Positions 8,549-17,651 are shown, counted from the first letter of the stretch. The stretch is 64,000 nucleotides of DNA from an archaeon (GCA_016432545.1 CP066694.1:186001-250000); one strand, 5' to 3'. Notes: generated by a model not told the origin, from the sequence alone. Numbers and translations: made by a program.

Positions 8549-8842
8549 TTGGCCAAGGCTGGGCTCAAGTTGCTCATCGGGGACGTCCTGATTCTTGTCG
8601 CGGGGTACCTGGTGACCAAGGACCTTCAGGCCCGCGTCGCATACGCGGCCGCGGAGAGATACTCGCCTTCGTTCTCGTACTCGATCCTCACAAAGTACTT
8701 TGACATGATCAGGAACTCGGTGACGCTCCAGAGTCCTCTGACCCTTGACTGGATTCAGGTCCTGGCGTTCGCTTTCATCATCGTGAACGGATGGTACGCA
8801 TACGGTTTCCTACGGGGTCGTTCTGTTCCAATGACAAAATAG
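8549..8842 (+). CDS. Small membrane protein, unknown
   Basis: This 97-residue protein has two hydrophobic helices: residues about 6-20 (LLIGDVLILVAGYLV) and about 72-90. The region between them is polar with several Tyr and Ser residues. The TTG at 8549 is preferred over the in-frame TTG at 8525 because a TATA-like stretch (GTTTTTATTG, 8517-8526) lies 23-32 bases before it. No family is recognised. It is divergent from the signal peptidase gene and convergent with the next membrane protein. Confidence 0.55.
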   Translation: MAKAGLKLLIGDVLILVAGYLVTKDLQARVAYAAAERYSPSFSYSILTKYFDMIRNSVTLQSPLTLDWIQVLAFAFIIVNGWYAYGFLRGRSVPMTK

Positions 8843-8857
8843 GGTCAGCCTGCCAGG

Positions 8858-9460
8858 CTAGGCCAAGCTCAGAGTCAACGCGCTCAACGGCTTCGCCCCT
8901 CCGGAGCTTGCTTCCTTCCTGGCGACCTCCTCCAGGGCGGCCCTCTTCTCCCAAGTCCGGAAGTACGAATATCCCAGCAGCCCGACCAACGCCACGAATA
9001 GCCCTTCTGACGTGTAGCCCCTTAGGAAGTAGTACCCTGACCAGTTCCCGTCCACGGCGATCACGAAGTGTGTCCTGTTCCCCGAGAAGACGTAGATTCC
9101 ATACGGCTGTGTAGACGGAGACACGAACGAGACCCTGACCAGGGGGCTGGAGAAGTTGTGTATGATCAAGATCGGTGTTCCTATGGTCGCGAGCCCGCCC
9201 TCGGCGGTTGAGAAGACCGACAGATAGAGGCTAGAAGGCGAGTACCCGGTTATCACTATCGTGACTCGAGTGCCTTGGTCGACCGGCGGGATGTAGTATC
9301 CGCTCAGAGTGGTGGACGAAGCTCCATACGGGGCGGTAGGCCCCTCGAGGGCCACGGTCTGCGGGGTCCTGACTACAGGCAGGATAAGCGTCGCCAGCGT
9401 GATCACAATCCCGGCAATGGCAACGACCTTTGAGCCCTGGGTCCGGAGTCGAGCGACCAA
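8858..9460 (-). CDS. Membrane protein with extracellular beta domain, unknown
   Basis: This 200-residue protein has an N-terminal hydrophobic segment (about residues 11-29), a Ser/Thr/Tyr-rich region of likely beta structure with several NxS/T sites (about 35-145), a second hydrophobic segment (about 152-166) and a short charged tail. The topology suggests an extracytoplasmic domain held by two helices. The TTG start has a TATA-like box (about 9484-9496) at leaderless distance. It is divergent from the peptide ABC transporter, but a functional link is not shown. Confidence 0.55.
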   Translation of the reverse strand: MVARLRTQGSKVVAIAGIVITLATLILPVVRTPQTVALEGPTAPYGASSTTLSGYYIPPVDQGTRVTIVITGYSPSSLYLSVFSTAEGGLATIGTPILIIHNFSSPLVRVSFVSPSTQPYGIYVFSGNRTHFVIAVDGNWSGYYFLRGYTSEGLFVALVGLLGYSYFRTWEKRAALEEVARKEASSGGAKPLSALTLSLA

Positions 9461-9506
9461 CGGCAGGACGAACAGACTCCGTCCTTAAAGGATAAACCCC
9501 GTCTCA

Positions 9507-9525
9507 TTGGTAACAACCTATATTA
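9507..9525 (+). promoter_or_regulatory. Promoter of the peptide ABC operon with AACAAYC element
   Basis: TTGGTAACAACCT runs directly into a TATA box (ATATTA), with the GTG start of the first permease about 27-30 bases further on. The same 13-base block, with one C/T change, precedes the TATA box of the winged-helix gene at 17.65 kb, and its core AACAAYC precedes the TATA box of the binding-protein gene at 13.5 kb. Confidence 0.55.
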
Positions 9526-9550
9526 GCACCGAACGGCAATAATTTCACCC

Positions 9551-10522
9551 GTGGCGAGTCTTCTCACCTACTTGATACGCCGGGTCCTGTTCATGATTCC
9601 AGTCTTCCTCTCCGTCTCTATCATCACTTTCATCATAACCAACGCAGCCGGAGACCCGATCAAGCTGATCAGGCTCTCCTTCAAGACCCTGACCCCGGCC
9701 CAGCTTCAGCAGCTGATAGCATTCTATCACTTGAACGAGCCACTCTACGCGAGGTACTTCCAGTGGCTGGGCGAGTTCCTGACGGGCAACCTGGGGATTT
9801 CCCTCCAAGGAGGAACGGTGGCTGACAAGATCGTCCCCTGGATCGGGACGACGCTCGAGCTCCAGCTCCTCGCGCTCTTCCTCAGCCTTGGAATCGGAGT
9901 CCCGATCGGGATCTACTCCGCGAAGCACCAGTACTCAAAGTCAGACATAGCGGTCACCTCGACAGCGATCTTCGGCGTGTCTATGCCGACCTTCTGGGTC
10001 GGGATCATGCTGATCCTCATCTTCTCGGTGTACTTTCCGTGGCTCCCCGCCTTCGGTGCCGTCTCCCCCTACCCGCCCTACTGGTGGGGCAACTACCAGC
10101 TGGACGTCCTGGCCCACCTCATCCTTCCCGTACTCGTGCTCACCTTCGTCTCTGTCGCGACCATCGTCCGGCTCATCAGGGCCAACATGCTTGAAGTCCT
10201 GAGGCAGGACTATGTGCTCGCAGCCAGGGCGAGCGGGATCAAGGAGTCGACCATAATCTACAGGTACGCGCTGAAGAACGCCGTCACCCCGGTGATCACG
10301 ATCGTGGGCCTCTCCTTCGGGTTCCTCCTCGCTGGGGCTCCCGGGCTCGAGACGACCTTCACCTGGCCCGGCCTGGGCTACGCCTTCGTCCTCGCCGCCA
10401 CCGTCCTCGACCTCCCTGTCGTGCAGGGGATCACGATGATAATCACGCTGATAGTCCTCATCGCTAACCTGGGCACGGACCTCGCATACGCCTGGCTCGA
10501 CCCGAGAGTGAGACTCTCCTGA
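9551..10522 (+). CDS. Oligopeptide ABC transporter permease, DppB/OppB type
   Basis: This 323-residue protein has six membrane helices and the N-terminal LIRRVLFMIPVFLSVS segment typical of the first Dpp/Opp permease. The cytoplasmic coupling loop with ARASGIKES (about residue 226) contacts the ATPases. With the next three genes it forms the complete importer core for di- or oligopeptides. The GTG start is set by the promoter at leaderless distance. The substrate may instead be a sugar oligomer or nickel chelate, because this family is broad. Confidence 0.93.
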   Translation: MASLLTYLIRRVLFMIPVFLSVSIITFIITNAAGDPIKLIRLSFKTLTPAQLQQLIAFYHLNEPLYARYFQWLGEFLTGNLGISLQGGTVADKIVPWIGTTLELQLLALFLSLGIGVPIGIYSAKHQYSKSDIAVTSTAIFGVSMPTFWVGIMLILIFSVYFPWLPAFGAVSPYPPYWWGNYQLDVLAHLILPVLVLTFVSVATIVRLIRANMLEVLRQDYVLAARASGIKESTIIYRYALKNAVTPVITIVGLSFGFLLAGAPGLETTFTWPGLGYAFVLAATVLDLPVVQGITMIITLIVLIANLGTDLAYAWLDPRVRLS

Positions 10523-10554
10523 GCGGGGAGTCCAAGAACCCCCCAGCGCCTCCG

Positions 10555-11448
10555 GTGAAAGCCCACAAGCGAAGGGCCGCGGGCCAGTGGGCGGTCGCTT
10601 TCAGGAGGTTCAGGAAGAACAAGGCTGGCCTCGCCGGGTTAGCCATCGTCGGTTTCTTCGTCTTCCTGATGGTCTTCGGTTTCTTCCTCGCTCCTTACCC
10701 CGTGAGGGACTTCGGGTGCCTCTACCAGGGGTGCACGAACCTCCCCCCCTTCACGAACTGGGCCCACCCCCTCGGGACTGAGAACTCCGGGATCGACGTT
10801 TACAGCGAGATCCTCCACGGGACGCCGAACGACCTCTTCGTCGGCATAGGGGCCACAGTCATTTCGGTGGCCATAGGAGTCCTGGTCGGAAGCCTTGCCG
10901 GCTACCGGAGGGGCTTCTCCAGCGCCTTCCTCCTGGGGTTCACCCAGGTCTTCCTCACGCTGCCAGTCCTCGTGATCATCCTCCTCTTCGCGAGGGTCTT
11001 CGTGCTCCTGGTCGCGGGGGGCTTCGGGCTCCCGCTCATCACGCTCATCCTGGGAGTCTTCGGCTGGCCCACCATAGCCCTGGTCGCGAGGGGAGAGATT
11101 CTGAGGATTCGGGAGCTAGAGTTCGTGCAGGCCGCGCGTGCTCTCGGCGCGAGCAACACGAGGATCCTCTTCAGGCACGTCGTCCCGAACATGCTCTCGC
11201 CGATCATAGTCATCTCGTCACTCCTCATCGCCGGCAACATCCTGACGGAAGTCGTCATCAGCTTCCTCGGCTTCGGGGACCCGAACACCTCCACTTGGGG
11301 ACTCCTCCTTCAGGAAGGTTTCGCCTACATCAGGACCGAGTGGTGGGTCTCTCTTTTCCCGGGCTTGGCAGTGGTCTTCTGCGTCCTCGGCTTCAACCTG
11401 ATGGGGGACGGCCTCTCCGACGCGCTGAATCCTAGGTTGAGGGAATAG
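10555..11448 (+). CDS. Oligopeptide ABC transporter permease, DppC/OppC type
   Basis: This 297-residue second permease starts with the FRRFRKNKAGLAGL motif that marks DppC/OppC N termini, followed by six helices and the coupling loop with ARALGASN (about residue 198). It pairs with the DppB-type protein in the membrane. The GTG start lies 32 bases after the previous stop; there is no other in-frame start between them. An extracellular loop after helix 1 carries two cysteines that may form a disulfide. Confidence 0.93.
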   Translation: MKAHKRRAAGQWAVAFRRFRKNKAGLAGLAIVGFFVFLMVFGFFLAPYPVRDFGCLYQGCTNLPPFTNWAHPLGTENSGIDVYSEILHGTPNDLFVGIGATVISVAIGVLVGSLAGYRRGFSSAFLLGFTQVFLTLPVLVIILLFARVFVLLVAGGFGLPLITLILGVFGWPTIALVARGEILRIRELEFVQAARALGASNTRILFRHVVPNMLSPIIVISSLLIAGNILTEVVISFLGFGDPNTSTWGLLLQEGFAYIRTEWWVSLFPGLAVVFCVLGFNLMGDGLSDALNPRLRE

Positions 11449-11451
11449 AGC

Positions 11452-12447
11452 TTGGCAGGCCAGGAGATCCTACGCGTAGACGACCTGCACACGTACTTCT
11501 TCACCGAAGCAGGGGTCGTAAAAGCCGTGGACGGCGTCTCCTTCACCCTCAACGAGGACGAGCCACTCGGCCTCGTCGGAGAGTCCGGCTCCGGCAAGTC
11601 TGTCACCGCCCAGTCGATCCTTGGGATAGTCCCTCGCCCCGGCAAGGTCCTCTCGGGGCAGGTCATGCTCAGGGGCGAGGACCTCCTCCGCAAGAAGGAC
11701 AAAGAGATGCGCAAGGTGAGGGGTAAGAAGATCGGTGTCGTCTTCCAAGACCCCAACTCATCGCTCAACCCTCTCTTCACTGTAGGCAGGCAGCTCACGG
11801 ACGTCGTCAAGACACACTACGACATCTCCAACTCGCAGGCCTTCGAGAAGGGCGTGGGCCTGCTAAAGCTGGTCAGGATCCCCGAGCCCGAGACGAGGAT
11901 GACCCAGTATCCTCACGAGCTGAGCGGGGGGATGCGCCAGAGGGTCGCGATAGCAAGGGCGCTCGCCGGGGAGCCGGAGATACTCATAGCCGACGAGCCG
12001 ACCACCAACCTCGACGTCACCATCCAGGCCCAGGTCCTGGAGCTCCTGAAGTCGATACAGCGCGAGCTGAACATGGCACTGATAATGATAACCCACGACA
12101 TGGGAATCGTCGCGGAGATGACCGAGAAGGTCGTGGTCCTCTATGCCGGCAGGGTCGCGGAGGTCTCGCGCACCCGAGAGATCTTCTCGACGCCCAAGCA
12201 CCCGTACACTTCCGCGCTCCTGAGGGCAGTCCCGAGAGTCGACAGGACAGCGGCCCTCATGTCGATCCCTGGCAACATACCGAACCTGATCGAGCCGCCC
12301 ACCGGCTGCAGGTTCCACCCCAGGTGCAGGTACATGACCCAGCTCTGCGTGGACAAGGTCCCTCCTCTCGAGGACATCCTCGAGCACAGGAAGGTTTCCT
12401 GCCACCACTGGAAGGACCTTGCCCTCGAAAAGGAGGCGGCCGTCTGA
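11452..12447 (+). CDS. Peptide ABC transporter ATPase, DppD/OppD type
   Basis: This 331-residue ATPase has Walker A GESGSGKS (about residues 43-50), the signature LSGGMRQR, Walker B ILIADEPTTNLD and the C-terminal oligopeptide-transporter domain with GCRFHPRCRYM and further cysteines (about residues 284-302). In DppD proteins those cysteines can hold an iron-sulfur cluster. It powers import with the DppF partner. The TTG start is three bases after the DppC stop, and the stop overlaps the next start (TGATG). Confidence 0.94.
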   Translation: MAGQEILRVDDLHTYFFTEAGVVKAVDGVSFTLNEDEPLGLVGESGSGKSVTAQSILGIVPRPGKVLSGQVMLRGEDLLRKKDKEMRKVRGKKIGVVFQDPNSSLNPLFTVGRQLTDVVKTHYDISNSQAFEKGVGLLKLVRIPEPETRMTQYPHELSGGMRQRVAIARALAGEPEILIADEPTTNLDVTIQAQVLELLKSIQRELNMALIMITHDMGIVAEMTEKVVVLYAGRVAEVSRTREIFSTPKHPYTSALLRAVPRVDRTAALMSIPGNIPNLIEPPTGCRFHPRCRYMTQLCVDKVPPLEDILEHRKVSCHHWKDLALEKEAAV

Positions 12448-13442
12448 TGGCCGACCCGCTGATCAGAGTAGAGAACCTCGTAAAGTACTTCCCAGTCTAC
12501 GAGAGGGGCATCCTGCTCAGGAGGAAGGTCGGGGACGTCCACGCGGTCGACGGCATAGACCTGACCATAGGCAAGGGGGAGACCCTGGGACTGGTCGGCG
12601 AAAGCGGGTGCGGAAAGACCACAGCGGGCAAGGTCATCCTCTCGCTCGAGGAGCCCGACTCGGGCAAGGTCTACTTCGAGGGCAAGGACGTCTACGAAAC
12701 CTTCGCGAAGGGGACCACCGAGGACAGGAAGTACATCAGACGCAACATGCAGATGGTCTTCCAGAACCCATACGGGTCGCTCGACCCGAGGATGACAGTC
12801 TTCGACATCGTCTCAGAGCCCTTCGCGATCCACAAGAACATCCCCCAGGGGCAGTGGGAGGACAACGTCTACCGCCTCCTGAAGATGGTCGGGCTGGAGG
12901 AGTACCACGCCGAGAGGTACCCGCACGAGTTCTCTGGGGGGCAAAGGCAGCGCATCTCGATAGCGAGGGCCCTGGCCACAGACCCCAAGTTCGTGATCGC
13001 GGACGAGCCAGTCTCCTCCCTCGACGTCTCGGTCAGGGCACAGGTCCTCAACCTCCTCGAGGAGCTCCAAGCCAGAGCCGGCATTTCGTTCCTCTACATC
13101 TCCCACGACCTCAGCTCGGTGAGGCAGATCTCCCAGCACGTGGCGGTGATGTACCTCGGGGAGGTCTTCGAGTACGCCCCCACGGACAGGGTCTTCACAA
13201 AGCCCCTCAACCCCTACACAATCGCCCTCCTCTCGGCCGTGCCCGTGCCCGACCCTGAGAAGAAGGTCAAGAGGATCATCCTTCCGGGCGACGTGCCCAG
13301 CCCGGTCAACCCGCCGGGGGGTTGCAGGTTCCACCCGAGATGCCCATACGCGACCGACATCTGCAGTACTTCGAAGCCGGCCCTGAGGGAGCTCGAACCG
13401 GGCCACCTCGTCGCCTGCCACCACGCTGAGAAGTTCCTGTAA
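12447..13442 (+). CDS. Peptide ABC transporter ATPase, DppF/OppF type
   Basis: This 331-residue second ATPase has Walker A GESGCGKTT (about residues 51-59), signature FSGGQRQR, Walker B FVIADEPVSSLD and the C-terminal motif GCRFHPRCPYA. It forms the heterodimeric motor with the preceding protein. The ATG overlaps the previous stop, so the pair is translationally coupled. The open frame extends upstream within the previous gene, but those codons belong to that gene. Confidence 0.94.
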   Translation: MADPLIRVENLVKYFPVYERGILLRRKVGDVHAVDGIDLTIGKGETLGLVGESGCGKTTAGKVILSLEEPDSGKVYFEGKDVYETFAKGTTEDRKYIRRNMQMVFQNPYGSLDPRMTVFDIVSEPFAIHKNIPQGQWEDNVYRLLKMVGLEEYHAERYPHEFSGGQRQRISIARALATDPKFVIADEPVSSLDVSVRAQVLNLLEELQARAGISFLYISHDLSSVRQISQHVAVMYLGEVFEYAPTDRVFTKPLNPYTIALLSAVPVPDPEKKVKRIILPGDVPSPVNPPGGCRFHPRCPYATDICSTSKPALRELEPGHLVACHHAEKFL

Positions 13443-13452
13443 TTTCGGACAG

Positions 13453-13470
13453 AACAATCGTTTATAAAGC
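13453..13470 (+). promoter_or_regulatory. Promoter of the surface binding protein
   Basis: AACAATC is followed at once by the TATA box TTTATAAAG, about 28-37 bases before the TTG start at 13498. The AACAATC core is shared with the ABC operon promoter and the winged-helix gene promoter. The upstream ATG at 13483 is not usable because TAA follows four codons later. Confidence 0.55.
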
Positions 13471-13497
13471 GAGGAACGCTACATGAAACGAAAATAA

Positions 13498-16209
13498 TTG
13501 CACTCTTCTTTGATTGAAGAGACAGCTACAGGTGCAGCTTTAGCATCAATAGGATTTCTGCTCATCTTCTCTGCGCTGCCATTGAGCGTCAGCGCGGCGA
13601 CGACTTCGGGGACCTTCTTCACCGTGACGGTGATAGCCCCGACCTCGAACCCGCTTAGGCGCCAGTGGGCAGCAATCATCACCAACAACCTCAAGCAAAT
13701 CAACATCGACGCACGTCTGATCTACGTGAGCTTCGGAGTAATGTCCGGGCTTACGTTTGGCTGCTCTGCCGACAATTGCGGCAAGACTTACGATCAAGGC
13801 GGGTTCGACGTCCACTTCGTCGGGTACGGAGGCGGAACTCCGCTCCCAGACTTTGGGACTCAGAACCAAGTCACTTACAGGAGCCTGACTGCCGCAGACT
13901 ACGCGCCGACAGGGGCCAACTACTACTTCTACCACAACGACACCTACAATCAGCTCTCAGTCCAGTACAACACCGAGTTCAACGCGACGGCAAGGATCTC
14001 AATCGCCCAACAGATGGTTAGGATCGTTTCGCAGGACAAGCCGGACATGCCCATCTTCTACGGGGTGGACGTCTACGGCATCAAGAACTACCTCAGCCCA
14101 TGGGGTACTAACCAGGCTGAGGGAGCGACTACTGCGAACCGGGACTTCCAGCACTGGGGCGTAAGCACGGGCACTGAGATCAACATCGCCGAGACGGGCG
14201 ACATCAACTCGGTCAACCAGTGGGTCAACGGGCCTGCCAACACCTACTACGACGCATACCTGTACAACCCGACCGCCGCCTCCCTCGAGGAGGTAGACGC
14301 AAGGACGCTCGGGTACTTCAACGCGCTCGCCACGTCGATCAAGTCCTCCTCGGACCACCTGACGTGGGACGTCTCCTTCAGAGCTCACAGCTTCCAGGAC
14401 GGAGTCCCGGTAACGTCCGATGACTACCTGTTCTCCATCATGGGAAGCATCGACACCGACGTGGGCTATGTCGGCGGCGGCACGCTCCAGAGCCTCCTCG
14501 GAGACTATGGACACGGCGGCGCGTGCAACTGCAGCCAGGTACAGTTCACCTATCTCAACGGCACTTCAGACTACGTGGTCGGCGGGACCTACTCGCACGG
14601 AACAGCTCCGGGCGGGTTCACCGCTACTTCCGTCTGGACGGCCGTCAACGCCACATCGTTCAGGTTCACCCTGACTGACCCATACCTCTTCGCTGACCCG
14701 ATCCTCACTGGGATTGCCGCGGCCCCGATGCACGTCTTCGAGGAGCTGCCGTTCGCCACTTGGTCGAACAGCTGCTACGCGACACTCCACACCACTCCAT
14801 GCCCATACGTCTACAACCTTCCAGGCCAGGCTAACCACGGGGGTAACGGCTCCGCGGTCGCATATGGGCCGGTCGGTGACGGGCCGTACTTCTATCACGG
14901 CTACGACACCGTGACTGGAACGGGCACGCTGGTGAAGTGGGGAGGCTATTGGAACGCGTCAGGACTACAGGGTCTCGGGCTCTTCGGCGCCCAGACGATC
15001 CACGTGGTCCACATCCTGAACAAGGACAACGCGCTCGCAGCCTTTGCCAACGGTCAGGTCAACTTCCTCGACGCCAACTACCAGCTCAACCCAACAGACT
15101 TCCCGGTACTGACCTCTAACGGTGGCACCGGCACTCAGAGGGCCAGCCCAGGCGCGGGCTTCCAGATGATGGCCGTCCAGAACACCCACCCAATCTTGGG
15201 CACGGGAACTGCGACGCCTCTCGGAATCTCCGACCCGAGCAGGGCCGCGGAAGCGGCAAGGGACGTCAGGGCCGCTCTGAGCCACGCCATCCCCAGGCAG
15301 TACATCATCGACAACCTCAACCAGGGAATCGGGACGATAGGAATCACCGAGTTCTGCTCGTGCTTCGGGTTCGCATACCCGTCGGACGTCCAGCCGGACT
15401 CCTTCGACCTCACCCTCTCTGCGCAGCTCCTTGCCAAGGCAGGGTACACTACGCAGAGCGGAGGAGTTACCCCGATCCAACCACCGACAATCTCGTGCCA
15501 AGCTCCGGCCGGTTCTCCCGGCGGGGCGGTCTCAATCCCATCATTCCTCTCTGGCAACACCCTAGCCCTGTCGGGGACCTTCGCGGTCGTCCCGGCCAAG
15601 GGAGCGGGCACTGGCGGGTTCTACGCGACCCTTCAGCAGAGCACGGACAGTGGGACTACCTGGACACCGGTCGCCATGACCCTGACGTCGACTGGAGGAT
15701 ACTACTCCTTCAGCTACACGCCCACGGTCAGCGGCGCTGTCTGGTACAGGGTCTTCTTCACGGGCGTGAGCTACAACGCCTTGCAGGCGTTCGCTCCGTC
15801 CTCGCCATCCTTCCCTGAGGGCTACACGTGGCCCCAGTCCAACAGCACATCCGCCGGCACATCACAGAACGGGCTTCCGCAGCTCAACAGCACCGACGTG
15901 CAGTACAGCGCGGTCACTACGCTGACCGTCGGCTCTCTTGCACAGGTGGTTCAGGATGCGCTATCGAGCCTCGCAGCGTCGGACACTGTCGCCATTCACG
16001 ACGCAGTGTGCGGCCTCGCAGACTCGACCAACTCGGCAATCTCGGACTTGACAACCTCGGTCAACACAAGGCTAGACGCGCTCGCGGCGAAGTCTGACAG
16101 CCTCAACAACAACCTCACCAACCTTTCGTACATAGCATACGCTGCACTTGCAGTAGCAATAATTTTGGGCCTCGTAGCCATAGCGCTTTCCAGGCGGAAA
16201 GCGAGCTAG
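13498..16209 (+). CDS. Surface-anchored ABC solute-binding protein (SBP family 5-like), lobes apparently permuted
   Basis: This 903-residue protein has an N-terminal signal segment (about residues 14-34) and a C-terminal membrane helix (about 876-898) after a likely coiled-coil stalk (about 815-875). It should capture ligand outside the cell for the ABC importer encoded just upstream. Standard family 5 proteins run N-lobe then C-lobe. Here residues 38-220, with the FDV...PDF...YxNxxYNxL pattern, look like the usual C-terminal portion. They are followed by the usual N-terminal portion (LTWDVSFRAHSFQDGVPVTSDDY, about 286-310), the GDGPY segment (about 460) and the AARDVRAALSHAI segment (about 587). 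An Ig-like domain (about 655-770) follows. Confidence 0.75.
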   Translation: MHSSLIEETATGAALASIGFLLIFSALPLSVSAATTSGTFFTVTVIAPTSNPLRRQWAAIITNNLKQINIDARLIYVSFGVMSGLTFGCSADNCGKTYDQGGFDVHFVGYGGGTPLPDFGTQNQVTYRSLTAADYAPTGANYYFYHNDTYNQLSVQYNTEFNATARISIAQQMVRIVSQDKPDMPIFYGVDVYGIKNYLSPWGTNQAEGATTANRDFQHWGVSTGTEINIAETGDINSVNQWVNGPANTYYDAYLYNPTAASLEEVDARTLGYFNALATSIKSSSDHLTWDVSFRAHSFQDGVPVTSDDYLFSIMGSIDTDVGYVGGGTLQSLLGDYGHGGACNCSQVQFTYLNGTSDYVVGGTYSHGTAPGGFTATSVWTAVNATSFRFTLTDPYLFADPILTGIAAAPMHVFEELPFATWSNSCYATLHTTPCPYVYNLPGQANHGGNGSAVAYGPVGDGPYFYHGYDTVTGTGTLVKWGGYWNASGLQGLGLFGAQTIHVVHILNKDNALAAFANGQVNFLDANYQLNPTDFPVLTSNGGTGTQRASPGAGFQMMAVQNTHPILGTGTATPLGISDPSRAAEAARDVRAALSHAIPRQYIIDNLNQGIGTIGITEFCSCFGFAYPSDVQPDSFDLTLSAQLLAKAGYTTQSGGVTPIQPPTISCQAPAGSPGGAVSIPSFLSGNTLALSGTFAVVPAKGAGTGGFYATLQQSTDSGTTWTPVAMTLTSTGGYYSFSYTPTVSGAVWYRVFFTGVSYNALQAFAPSSPSFPEGYTWPQSNSTSAGTSQNGLPQLNSTDVQYSAVTTLTVGSLAQVVQDALSSLAASDTVAIHDAVCGLADSTNSAISDLTTSVNTRLDALAAKSDSLNNNLTNLSYIAYAALAVAIILGLVAIALSRRKAS

Positions 16210-16228
16210 GGGCCCTCCCCAGTTTTCT

Positions 16229-16594
16229 TCAGTACAGGACTACGCTTAGGATACCCGCTTCCGCGAAGAGCAGCACCCCTGTGAGTGCGTACGTCCCTGC
16301 CATCCCCACCACCTTCTTCGGGTCAGGTGCTCCTGGCGTCGAAGTAGAGACCTTCAGTCCAAACAGGACCCGCAGCTGCTTCCCAAAGACTTTGGCCGAC
16401 CCCGTCGTGCTCATCTCTAGCGCCGCCCCGGTGAGCATCAAGATGACTGACTCCAACAGGAGGACCAGGCCGTAGGCCGGGACGAGCTCCCCGGCGAAGA
16501 GCAACGAGATCCCGACAGCTACCCCCGCCGCCAGGGCACTGAAGACTGCCACCTCGAGGATGGACGTGTAGAGCAACCTGACGATCCAGTGCAC
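16229..16594 (-). CDS. Small polytopic membrane protein, unknown
   Basis: This 121-residue protein has about three to four hydrophobic helices separated by short loops, with a longer polar stretch before the last helix. No family is recognised. The open frame extends to an ATG at 16645, only two bases from the start of the divergent gene, which would leave no room for promoters. The GTG at 16594 is preferred because the symmetrical TATA-like sequence at 16615-16625 lies about 22-31 bases upstream of it. Confidence 0.5.
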   Translation of the reverse strand: MHWIVRLLYTSILEVAVFSALAAGVAVGISLLFAGELVPAYGLVLLLESVILMLTGAALEMSTTGSAKVFGKQLRVLFGLKVSTSTPGAPDPKKVVGMAGTYALTGVLLFAEAGILSVVLY

Positions 16595-16614
16595 GAGACA
16601 CAATCTCCCTCCAA

Positions 16615-16625
16615 GGCTTAAAACG
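16615..16625. promoter_or_regulatory. Candidate bidirectional TATA box
   Basis: GGCTTAAAACG lies about 23-33 bases from the TTG at 16648 on the plus strand and 21-31 bases from the GTG at 16594 on the minus strand. One AT-rich core could therefore serve both divergent genes with leaderless transcripts. Confidence 0.45.
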
Positions 16626-16647
16626 TTGAAAGTCTGCTCGGCCATTC

Positions 16648-17565
16648 TTGCTGAGGCGACGGAGGAAGAGAAAGAACGTCAGGATGCTCTCCTTCATCGG
16701 CACCTTCGTCGTGCTCGTCTCCATCTTTGGGGCCACCTTCGTCTATTCGTACTTCAATTCGGTCCCGGTCAGGCACCTGCCCCAGGACCTCCCCTCCTAC
16801 GACGCCCTGTGGGGCAAGTATGCCCCGAGGTCTGCGATACAGGTCGGGTTCCTGAACTACACCGCGCTTCGGCATGCGAATTCCTCCCTCCCATTCCACG
16901 CTACGATACTCCACCTCTCCAACCCTGCCTTGGTGATCAATTCTTCTGACGCCGTCTACTTCGAGACGATGGTCTTCGAGACTCCGAACTCCACGCTGGA
17001 CTTCGCCTTCCTGAACGCCCAGAAGTTCTCCGACGTCGTCGACCTGTTCGCGCCCCTGGGCGCGTTCGAGGTCAAGTTCGGGAACGACAGCCTATACGCG
17101 GTCCAGGACGTGGCGACCGGAAAGTCCGTCTTGGGGTGGCTGGGTATCGTTCCAGGAGAGAGGGCCGTCGCCTTCGTCGCTGGCCAGAACGAAGCTAAGC
17201 AGCTCCTCTTGTCGGTGCTCGACGTCCCGAACCACGCGTCCTCTTCGATGATCGATGTCCTGGCAATAAGACAGATGCTCTGGACCGTCGGAGGGGCCCA
17301 GCACCTCAGCCTAGGCATCCAAAACTTCACGGGGGAGATCAAGGGTGCTCAGAGAGTCCTGACGACGGTCGACGCGTCCAGAGGGAGGGTCAACCTTACG
17401 CGGGTGGTGCAATTCGAGAACTTCACGACCGCTCGGGACCAGTACTCCGAGGTCAGGCTGGGCTTCAAGTCCGCGACCAACTTCGTCGTCTACGACGCCC
17501 TAGTGAGGGTCTCGCAGCTCGACCGCTTTGCCGACCTGGGCGGAGACTACCGGCTCGTCCTCTAG
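16648..17565 (+). CDS. Membrane-anchored extracellular protein, unknown
   Basis: This 305-residue protein has a very basic N terminus (RRRRKRK), one membrane helix (about residues 14-33) and a large domain placed outside by the positive-inside rule. The domain has several NxS/T sites and no cysteines that stand out. No family is recognised. The start is TTG, about 27 bases after the shared TATA box. It lies between the surface binding protein and the winged-helix regulator, on the same strand as both. Confidence 0.55.
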   Translation: MLRRRRKRKNVRMLSFIGTFVVLVSIFGATFVYSYFNSVPVRHLPQDLPSYDALWGKYAPRSAIQVGFLNYTALRHANSSLPFHATILHLSNPALVINSSDAVYFETMVFETPNSTLDFAFLNAQKFSDVVDLFAPLGAFEVKFGNDSLYAVQDVATGKSVLGWLGIVPGERAVAFVAGQNEAKQLLLSVLDVPNHASSSMIDVLAIRQMLWTVGGAQHLSLGIQNFTGEIKGAQRVLTTVDASRGRVNLTRVVQFENFTTARDQYSEVRLGFKSATNFVVYDALVRVSQLDRFADLGGDYRLVL

Positions 17566-17604
17566 GCAACGAAGAATCCACGGTCGAATGAGAGGGGACC
17601 GCCT

Positions 17605-17626
17605 TTGGTAACAATCTTAATATACG
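17605..17626 (+). promoter_or_regulatory. Promoter of winged-helix gene with AACAAYC element
   Basis: TTGGTAACAATCT is followed by the TATA box TAATATACG, 26-34 bases before the ATG at 17652. The block matches the one before the peptide ABC operon in 12 of 13 bases. Confidence 0.55.
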
Positions 17627-17651
17627 CAAAAGCCCCATTTTCGCCGTCAGA

